Shown here piece by piece: positions 52,975 through 62,000 of a stretch of 62,000 bases of DNA. Each line of letters begins with the position of its first letter. The stretch's first letter is position 1. Source of the DNA: Neocallimastix lanati (nom. inval.). Its lineage: Eukaryota; Neocallimastigomycota; Neocallimastigomycetes; Neocallimastigales; Neocallimastigaceae. Location of the stretch: contig JACVTC010000006.1 in the NCBI GenBank assembly GCA_016946835.1, positions 1,207,501 through 1,269,500 of the forward strand, in the 5' to 3' direction. A program made the translations under genes and the position numbers. The notes beneath the pieces were generated by a model that saw only the letters and a list, made by a program, of their open reading frames with translations, ran no database searches and was not told the DNA's origin.

Positions 52975-55900
52975 ATGATAGGTAATAGATGTAAAGAAAA
53001 CGAACTATTAAAAGTAATTAATAGTGGAAAAATTGAAAAATTAACTGAAATCTTAGTTTTTATAAATAGAAATGAAAATAAAAGTATTTTGAATATAGAG
53101 AAAAATGAAAATGGGGATTATCCATTATTATTAGCCATTTCTAAAAATAATTTTAAAATAATTAAATTATTAATAAATTTTGCCCTTAATAAAAAGATTA
53201 TTTTGGAAATAAATGGAAAAAATAATAATGGAGATTATCCACTTTTAAGAGCTATAGATAATGGTAATATTGAAATAATGAAATTATTAATAGATTATGC
53301 CAATGAAAATAATATTATTTTGGAAATAAATAAAAAAGATGAAAATGGAAAATTTCCACTTTTACAAGCTATTGAAAAGGATAATATTGAAATGGTGAAA
53401 TTATTAATAGATTATGCCAATGAAAATAATACTATTTTGAAATTAAATGAAAAAGATGAAAATGGAAAATTTCCATTTTTACAAGTTGTTGAAAAGGATA
53501 ATATTGAAATCATGAAATTATTAATAAATTATGCTAATAAAATTAGCATTATTTTGGAAATAAATGAAAAAGATGAAAATGGAAAATTTCCACTTTTACA
53601 AGCTGTTGAAGAGGATAATATTAAAATGGTGAAATTATTAGTAAATTATGCTAATAAAAAAAATATTATTTTGGAAATAAATGAAAAAGATAAAAATGGA
53701 AAATTTCCACTTTTATATGCTATTTCTATTAATAATATTGAAATGGTGAAATTATTAATAAATTATGCCAATAAAAATAACATTATTTTGGAAATAAATA
53801 AAAAAGATGAAAATGGCAAATTTTCACTTTTACAAGCTATTGAAGAGGATAAAATTAAAATGATAAAATTATTAGTAAATTATGCTAATAAAAATAACAT
53901 TATTTTGGAAATAAATGAAAAAGACGAAAATGGCAAATTTCCACTTTTACAAGCTGTTGAAAAGGATAAAATTAAAATGGTGAAATTATTAATAGATTAT
54001 GCCAATAAAAATAAAAAAAAATATATTTTAAAATTAAATGAAAAAGATAATTATGGAAATTTTCCACTTTTATATGCTATTTCTATTAATAATATTGAAA
54101 TGGTGAAATTATTAATAGATTATGCCAATAAAAATAACATTATTTTGGAAATAAATAAAAAAGATGAAAATGGCAAATTTCCACTTTTGCAAGCTGTTGA
54201 AGAGGATAAAATTAAAATGGTGAAATTATTAATAGATTATGCCAATAAAAGTAACATTATTTTGGAAATAAATGAAAAAGGTGAAAATGGAAAATTTCCA
54301 CTTTTGCAAGCCTTTGAAAGAGATAATATTGAAATGGTGAAAATATTATTAAATTATGCCAATGAAAATAAAATTATTTTAAAATTAAATGAAAAAGATG
54401 AAAATGGTGACTATCCACTTTTGCAAGCCTTTGAAAGAAATAATATTGAAATAGTGAAATTATTAATAAATTATGCCAATGATAATAACATTATTTTGGA
54501 AATAAATGAAATAAATAAGTTTATGAAATCTTTATTTTTAAAAGCTATTAAAGAAAATAATATTGAAATAGTACAATTATTAATAGATTATACCAATAAA
54601 AATAACATTATTTTGGAAATAAGTGAGAAAGATGACAATGGAAAATTTCCACTTTTATATGCAATTTTTAATAATAATATTGAAATGGTGAAATTATTAA
54701 TAGATTATGCCAATAAAAATAACATTATTTTAGAAATAAATGAAAAAGATGAAAATGGTGACTATCCACTTTTACAAGCTCTTGAAGATGATAATAATAA
54801 ATTAGTAAAATACTACAATTTTATAAATTTTCTCAATAGTAATAATTTTCTTTTACAAAATAATAAAAAAAACAAGCATAGACGATCTCTACTTTTAAAA
54901 GCCTTTGAAAGATATAATAAATTATATTATGTCAATAGAAATAATATTAGTTTGATATTAAATGAAAAAGATGAAAATGGAAAATTTCCACCTTTACAAA
55001 CTGTTGAAAAAGATAATATTGAAAAAATAGTGAAATTATTAGTTAACTATGCTAATAATAATAACATAATTTTGGAAATAAATAGAAAAGATAAAAATGG
55101 AAAATTTCCACTTTTACAAGCTGTTGAAATGGATAAAATTAAAACAGTGAAATTATTAGTAAATTATGCTAATAAAAATAACATTATTTTAGAAATAAAT
55201 GAAAAAGATGAAAATGGAAAATTTCCATTTTTACAAGCTGTTGAAAAGGATGAAATTAAAATGGTGAAATTATTAATAGATTATGCTAATAAAAATGCCA
55301 TTATTTTGAAAATAAATGAAAAAGATAAAAATGGAATTTTTCCACTTTTATATGCAATTTCTAATAATAATATTGAAATGGTGAAATTATTAATAGATTA
55401 TGCCAATAAAAATAACGTTATTTTAGAAATAAATGAAAAAGATGAAAATGGTGACTATCCACTTTTACAAGCTCTTAAAGATGATAATAATAAATTAGAA
55501 AAATTCTTGAATTTTATAAATTTTCTCAATAGTGATAATTTTGTTTTACAGAATAATAAAAAAAATAAGCATAGACGATCTCTACTTTTAAAAGCCTTTG
55601 AAAGATATAATAAATTTTATTATGGCAATGAAAAAGATGAAAATGGAAAATTTTCACCTTTACAAACAGTTGAAAAGGATAATGTTGAAATGGTGGAATT
55701 ATTATTAATAGATTATGCTAATAAAAATAACATTATTTTTGAAATAAATAAAAAAGATAAAGATGGAAAATATTCATTATCATATGCTATAAGTAATTAT
55801 AATATTGAAATAGTGAAATTATTAATAGATTATGCCAACAAAAATAATATTATTTTAATGCTAAATGATAAAAATCGTCATGGAAAATATCCATTTTTAT

Positions 55901-58900
55901 ATGCTATTTCTAATAATAATATTGAAATGATGAAATTATTAATAAATTATGCCAATGAAAATAATATTATTTTGAAATTAAATGAAAAAGATAAAAATGG
56001 AAAATTTCCACTTTTACAAGCTGTTGAAAAGGATAATATTGAAATCATAAAATTATTAATAAATTATGCTGATAAAAATAACATTATTTTGGAAATAAAT
56101 AAAAAAGATAAAGATGGAAATTATTCATTATCATTAGCAATAAGTAATTATAATATTGAAATGGTGAAATTATTAATAGGTTATGCCAACAAAAATAATA
56201 TTATTTTAAAGTTAAATGATAAAGATTATCATAGAAAATATCCATTTTTATATGCTATTTCTAATAATAACATTGAAATGACGAAATTATTAATAAATTA
56301 TGCCAATGAAAGTAATATTACTTTGAAAATAAATGAAAAAGATGAAAATGGAAAATTTCCATTTTTACAAGCTGTTGAAAAGGATAATATTGAAATAGTG
56401 AAATTATTAATAAATTATGCCAATGAAAATAAAAACATTTTAAAATTAAATGAAAAAGATAAATATAGAATATATTCACTTTTATATGCTATTTCTAATA
56501 ATAATACTGAAATGGTGAAATTATTAATAAATTATGCCAATGAAAATAACATTATTTTAAAACTAAATGAAAAAGATAAATATGGAGTATATTCACTTTT
56601 ATGTGCTATTTCCAATAATAATATTGATATGATGAAATTATTAATAAATTATGCCAATAAAAATAACATTATTTTGGAAATAAATAAAAAAGATGAAAAT
56701 GGCAAATTTCCACTTTTACAAGCTATTGAAAAGGATAATATTGAAATGGTGAAATTATTAATAGATTATGCCAATGAAAATAATACTATTTTGAAATTAA
56801 ATGAAAAAGATGAAAATGGAAAATTTCCATTTTTACAAGTTGTTGAAAAGGATAATATTGAAATCATGAAATTATTAATAAATTATGCTAATAAAATTAG
56901 CATTATTTTGGAAATAAATGAAAAAGATGAAAATGGAAATTTTCCACTTTTACAAGCTGTTGAAGAGGATAATATTAAAATGGTGAAATTATTAGTAAAT
57001 TATGCTAATAAAAAAAATATTATTTTGGAAATAAATGAAAAAGATAAAAATGGAAAATTTCCACTTTTATATGCCATTTCTATTAATAATATTGAAATGG
57101 TGAAATTATTAATAAACTATGCCAATAAAAATAACATTATTTTGGAAATAAATGAAAAAGATGAAAATGGAAATTATCCATTTTTACAAGCTGTTGAAAA
57201 GAATAATATTGAAATCATGAAATTATTAATAAATTATGTCAATAAAAATAACATTATTTTAGAAATAAACAAAAAAAATAATAATCATTATTTCCCTATA
57301 TTTGAAATAATGGATAATGATAATCATGAGTTATTTGATTTATTAATGGAATATGCAAAAGAAAAGGATATAAAATTGAAAATCAACGAAAACGATATTG
57401 AAAAAGTAATATCGAAAAATTTAAATAATGTAAAAATAAAGAAAATTTCAGAAATCAAAAACAAATTTATTAATCGATTATATAAATATAAAAATGAAAA
57501 TATAATTGAAATAAATTATAGTAAAAATGGTTGCTTAAAAAAAAGAATTGAAAAATTTATTGAAGAAAGAAAAAATAAGAAAAATGAAAAAAATAGAAAT
57601 TACAATGAAATCTTATTAACATATGAATGTAAAAGGGGCAACATTAAAGAAGTAAAAAAATTAATAAGTAATGGAGCAAAAATAAATCAAAGAAATAAAG
57701 ATGGTGATACCCCATTAATCATTGCATGTAAAAAAGGAAATAAAAAATTAGTGAAATATTTGTTAAAACATAAAGAAATTGATATTAATAAAAATTCTAA
57801 ATCTGGAATAAGTCCATTATTTGTAGCATGTTATTTTAAAAATAAAGATTTAGTGAATTATCTTATTGATCATAATGCTAAAGTTGATATATTTGATAAT
57901 AAAGAAAATTCCCCTCTTCATATAGCATGTTATTTAAATAGTACTGAAATTATAAAATTTTTAAAAAGTAAAGATATTGATATAATAAACAAAGAAAATT
58001 CTTATAAATATACACCATTAAAAATTGCAGAAGAATTAAAGAATGAAGAAACGAAAAATTATTTAATTGGTAAAAAAAAAAATAAAATAAAATAAAATAA
58101 AATAAAATAATATATAAACAAAATAATATATATATATCTAATTATTACTATTTTAATTATTTATTATTTATTATTTCATTATGTACTAATTTAAAAAAAA
58201 AAATAAATATTTAATTTACATAGATAATGCCATTGAAAACAATGATTCAGATAGGTATGATCTATATTGTATTAATATAATTAATTAATAAATAAATATA
58301 TTATTTAATATATAATTTGTTTTAAATTATATCTATTGAAATTAAATAAATTAAAATACTTTTATTTATTTATATTATTATTTTATTAATTTATTATTTT
58401 ATTAATTTATTATTTTATTATAAAAGTGAGAATACAAAATGTTCTTCAAGTTTGATTAATGAAAATATGTCAATCAAAATGAAACCTATATCGAATAATA
58501 AATATAATAATATAAAAAATAATTCTATTTGTCAAATTAAAATCAATAAAAACAATGGTACAGGTTTTTTTATTGAAATTCCAGTTCCATCGAAAGAATT
58601 CCCAATTCGTGGTTTAATGACAAATAGTCATATAATAAATGAAAATATTCTTAAGTCAGATAAATCATTTATAATTTATAAAGCAGAAAAAGCTATAGAA
58701 ATAAAAATTAAAGAAAATCTAAGATTTGTATTTACATCCGAACTTTTAGATGTCACTTTTATGGAATTAGATGATGATATTATTGATGATATTGAGCCAG
58801 AATTTCTTTATCCTTGTGATAAAGATGCTGAAGATGGTGAATCAATTTTAATCTTTCAATATGCTAAAATTAAATATTCATTGGCTCACGGAAATATAAA

Positions 58901-59600
58901 ATATGCCCGTAGTTTCAATTATTACCATGAAGCACCTACTGCTTCTGGATCATCTGGCTCACCACTTTTAAATAATGAATTTAAAGTAGTAGGTATTCAC
59001 AAATCAAAAAAAATTGAATTTAATAAAAATGATGACAATGAAAATCAAGAAAATAATGATAAAAAATGTATAAATATAGCCACTAAATATACTGAAATTG
59101 AATTTGCCATAAGAAAATTATATGAAAATAGTAACTTAGATGGAATAGAAAAAGCTCGAGAATCAGCGAAAGAATTAAGTGATACAGAAATAAATGAATT
59201 AAACGAATATGGATTACAACCATTAAAATTACCTTCGAATGAAATTGATGAAATAGTAAGTGAAATTAATATGATAAAAGAAGAAGACGAAAAGAAAATC
59301 AAACTTGAGAAATTAAAAATATTAAAGAAATCACTATTTTATTGCAAATTTTCAAAAAGATTGTTATTTTATAGAACAAATTTTTCATGGTACATTACAG
59401 TGGTATCCGAAAAAAAGAGTAAAAATAATTATTTTTCAAAAGATGAATATAATTTAAATGATATAAGAGAATTAAAATGGATGCCCATTACTTCAAATAA
59501 TGAAAAGATAATAAAAAAAATTGAAAAAAAAATTATAGGATTTGGTAGAGAACATGTTTTAATTACATGGCTAGGATTAACAGATTTAGATTATTTATAA
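52975..59600 (+). CDS. Giant ankyrin-repeat/trypsin-like serine protease fusion
   Basis: Proposed exons are 52975-58069, 58224-58254 (31 nt) and 58427-59600 (introns GTAAAA...CATAG and GTATGA...AAAAG), 6,300 nt or 2,099 residues. Residues about 40-1440 are roughly 35 ankyrin-like repeats with a 39-residue period, consensus DENGKFPLLQAVEKDNIEMV followed by KLLIDYANKNNIILEINEK; the usual ankyrin length is 33, and the extra six residues lie in the NNIILEI strand-like part. Two irregular segments with INFLNS and KHRRSLLLKAFERYN interrupt the array. Residues 1446-1555 are a Lys/Asn-rich linker and 1560-1698 more canonical ankyrin repeats. Residues about 1730-1935 form a trypsin-like domain with His1777 (MTNSHII), Asp1817 (LLDVTFMEL) and Ser1885 (SGSSGSPLL). 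No signal peptide, so an intracellular protease is expected. Without splicing this reads as a 1,706-residue ankyrin protein and a separate protease. Confidence 0.7.
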
Positions 59601-59758
59601 AATTCATAAATTAAAAATAAAAAATAAATAAATAAATAATAATAAAATTATTAATGTCAATGAAAATAAAAATATATTAATAAAATAAAAATATATTAAT
59701 AAAATATATAAAAATATATATATATAAATATTATTGTCAATATTATTATTAAAATTGT

Positions 59759-60240
59759 ATTTTTATTTTTTATTTTTATTTTTATTTTTATTTTTATTTT
59801 TATTTTTATTTTTATTTTTATTTTTATTTTTATTTTTATTTTTATTTTTATTTTTATTTTTATTTTTATTTTTATTTTTATTTTTATTTTTATTTTTATT
59901 TTTATTTTTATTTTTATTTTTATTTTTATTTTTATTTTTATTTTTATTTTTATTTTTATTTTTATTTTTATTTTTATTTTTATTTTTATTTTTATTTTTA
60001 TTTTTATTTTTATTTTTATTTTTATTTTTATTTTTATTTTTATTTTTATTTTTATTTTTATTTTTATTTTTATTTTTATTTTTATTTTTATTTTTATTTT
60101 TATTTTTATTTTTATTTTTATTTTTATTTTTATTTTTATTTTTATTTTTATTTTTATTTTTATTTTTATTTTTATTTTTATTTTTATTTTTATTTTTATT
60201 TTTATTTTTATTTTTATTTTTATTTTTATTTTTATTTTTA
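59759..60240. repeat. (ATTTTT)n hexamer array, copy 2
   Basis: About 80 near-perfect ATTTTT units with one extra T near the start. It begins about 160 bp after the protease stop, in the same place as the array at 47316-47612. Frames reading Phe-Leu or Ile-Lys repeats are artefacts. Sequence identity between the two gene copies ends inside these arrays. Confidence 0.97.
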
Positions 60241-60383
60241 AATATCTATTTAATATATACATTTAAAATATATTTATATGCTTCAAAATATTAAACTATT
60301 TATTTATATTTACGCATAAATAAAGGATTTTTTTTTTAAAAAATATATATATATATATATATATATGTGTTAAGTTTTACACT

Positions 60384-60697
60384 TATTTATATACATTATG
60401 ACATTACATTGTGCATACGCACTTACAACATATAAAAAAAAATAATATAATTATTATTTAAATTAAAGTATTTTATTAATAAAAATATAATATAATAAAT
60501 AATTGTTTAACATAATGTGTTTATATTGTTAAGTGTATTCTATTTATATACATTATGACATTACATTGTGCATACGCACTTACAACATATAAAAAAAAAT
60601 AATATATTTATTATTTAAATTAAAGTATTTTATTAATAAAAATATAATATAATAAATAATTGTTTAACATAATGTGTTTATATTGTTAAGTGTATTC
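60384..60697. repeat. 157-bp tandem duplication, two units
   Basis: Units 60384-60540 and 60541-60697 are nearly identical; each starts TATTTATATACATTATGACA, contains TTGTGCATACGCACTTACAA, and ends TATATTGTTAAGTGTATTC or a close variant. It lies just before the decayed copia gag and could be part of that element's LTR or leader, but LTR ends were not established. Confidence 0.9.
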
Positions 60698-60869
60698 TAA
60701 CTTCTTAACAGATTAAGAGTCACATTGAAATTGAGAATTAGCATATTAATATTTTAAATTTTAAAAATATTTTAATTATGCATTTCTCGTTTTAATAAAT
60801 TCTTATTATAATTATAATTGACTTTATTTTAAAAAAATTTTTTTTTAAATTTATATAAATTTTTAAAAT

Positions 60870-62000
60870 AGCATTTAAGAAGAGACAAAATTCTTCTTTT
60901 GAAGATAGCTCAGATTCCTCAACTCATACAAAAACAAAAGATGTTGAAAATGAATAATCTGATAATGAAATTAAATCAAATAAAATTATTATTATTATTC
61001 GACAAGTAAAATAATATATAGGAGCTTCGACTAAATCCATTTTTAATTATAAAAATTTTAAAATAGATGAAAATAATTTTGAAAGGTGGAATGATGCATT
61101 AAGCAGACATCTCATAGCACAGGGTTATGATGAATATATAAATAAACATATAAAATTCAAGGATATGAAAAGAAATCAAATTAAATCTGATAATGCTGTT
61201 CAATCCATTATTATAAATAGTCTTGATGAATCCTCTTAAAACTACTTAAAGGATGAAAGACAGCTTTCCAAATGATTAATAGATTAAAAAGTCGATTTTG
61301 TCAGTCTGGACAAGCGTTATTAAATATCTTTGAATACAAGATTAACAATTTAGAAATAGCTAATAATGATTACATTTTATATTTAAATGAATTAAATAAT
61401 CTTTTCAAACAACATCAAAATGAAAGAGAAAAGATTAATAAAAACCCATTAGATGAATAAACCAAAATCTTAGATTCAGTGTCAGAATTTAGGAAAGTTT
61501 GAATTACGACTCCAATAATTTACAAATTCACAACATTTACGGAATTATTATACGAATTAACAAAAATACATGATTTTGACGGAAAGGTTGAAATATTAAA
61601 ATCTACTAGTAAAAATGTGATGGATATTAATATTAATAATATAAATAACAGTAAAAAAAAATAATAATAATAGAATTAATAAAAATAAAAAATTTAAAAA
61701 TTATTATTGTGACATTTGTAAAAATAAACGGACATTCAACTGATTACTGTAAATATAATAATCTCAACAAAGATAAAAAATAAAAATAAAAATTCCAATA
61801 ATGATAAAATTCAAAATAATAAGAAAAATTTCAAAAATTATAATAACAATAATTATCACACAAGTAATATTAGTGAAGAAGAAAACAACTCATATACATC
61901 AAGTGATTCAGAAAATGAAGATGAATCACAAATTTATTTATTTTACTAGAAGTGTTTCTGTTTCAGGAATCAGTAATAACAAAACTAATAAAATGACTCA
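60870..62000 (+). pseudogene. Decayed Ty1/copia gag (zinc knuckle), running off the window
   Basis: At about 61025-61215 one frame reads STKSIFNYKNFKIDENNFER, WNDALSRHLIAQGYDEYINK and NAVQSIIINSLDESS, a copia-type Gag capsid start (the FxxWxxxLxxxL pattern). It then breaks into short frames (one is 61272-61460). Near 61705-61755 a CCHC zinc knuckle is visible across a one-base shift: YYCDICKN, then GHSTDYCKYNN. An acidic SSDSENEDES tract follows at about 61895-61925. The element continues beyond 62000. It lies on the opposite strand from the copia pol remnant at 4786-6118, so the two are separate insertions. Confidence 0.75.

Noticed and set aside
59696-60294. Open frames on both strands encoding Ile-Lys or Phe-Leu repeats
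   Set aside because: By-products of the ATTTTT hexamer array, open in several frames at once.

Overview
The window looks like nuclear DNA from an anaerobic gut fungus (Neocallimastigomycota, in the range of Neocallimastix, Piromyces or Anaeromyces). Reasons: extreme A+T content with long homopolymer and AAT/AAAT tracts between genes, abrupt rises in G+C inside genes, GT-AG introns, a secreted GH5 endoglucanase with a repetitive Asn/Gly/Pro linker and a Cys-rich tail, and very large ankyrin-repeat proteins. This assignment is inferred from gene content; no marker gene for species is present. I found no tRNA, rRNA or CRISPR array.

Layout. 1-41: last codons of a gene that enters from the left. 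1698-2959 (-): a three-exon gene whose middle exon appears to be only 5 nt. 4623-4748 (-): a piece of a coatomer alpha (WD40) gene beside a decayed Ty1/copia pol (4786-6118, -). 6.1-14.6 kb: gene-free AT-rich DNA with several tandem repeats. 14674-16829 (+): a three-HMG-box DNA-binding protein with one intron. 20.7-21.7 kb: tail of a LINE. 24292-26028 (+): tubulin-folding cofactor E. 27.4-37.8 kb: three related acidic/coiled-coil genes, all on the minus strand, with a 60-copy 47-bp minisatellite between the first and second. 41828-43882 (+): GH5 endoglucanase. 44.9-60.2 kb: two copies of an ankyrin-repeat/trypsin-like protease gene, one 5'-truncated (44889-47151) and one full length (52975-59600), separated by a dead LINE (48.4-51.8 kb) and a GC-richer fragment that ends in a 40-bp perfect palindrome. 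60.38-62.0 kb: a 157-bp tandem duplication followed by a decayed Ty1/copia gag.

Most striking result: the ankyrin reading frames and the downstream protease reading frames, which look like separate genes, join in frame through a conserved 31-nt exon in both copies. This predicts one protein of about 2,099 residues (and a 643-residue short paralogue) with an ankyrin array on an intact His/Asp/Ser trypsin-like protease. Its role is unknown; an ankyrin sensor controlling a protease is a reasonable inference.

How the genes relate: the GH5 enzyme fits plant cell-wall breakdown, TBCE is tubulin housekeeping, and the HMG protein is chromatin or transcription related. The rest is family expansion by local duplication, with repeat growth inside and beside the duplicated genes.
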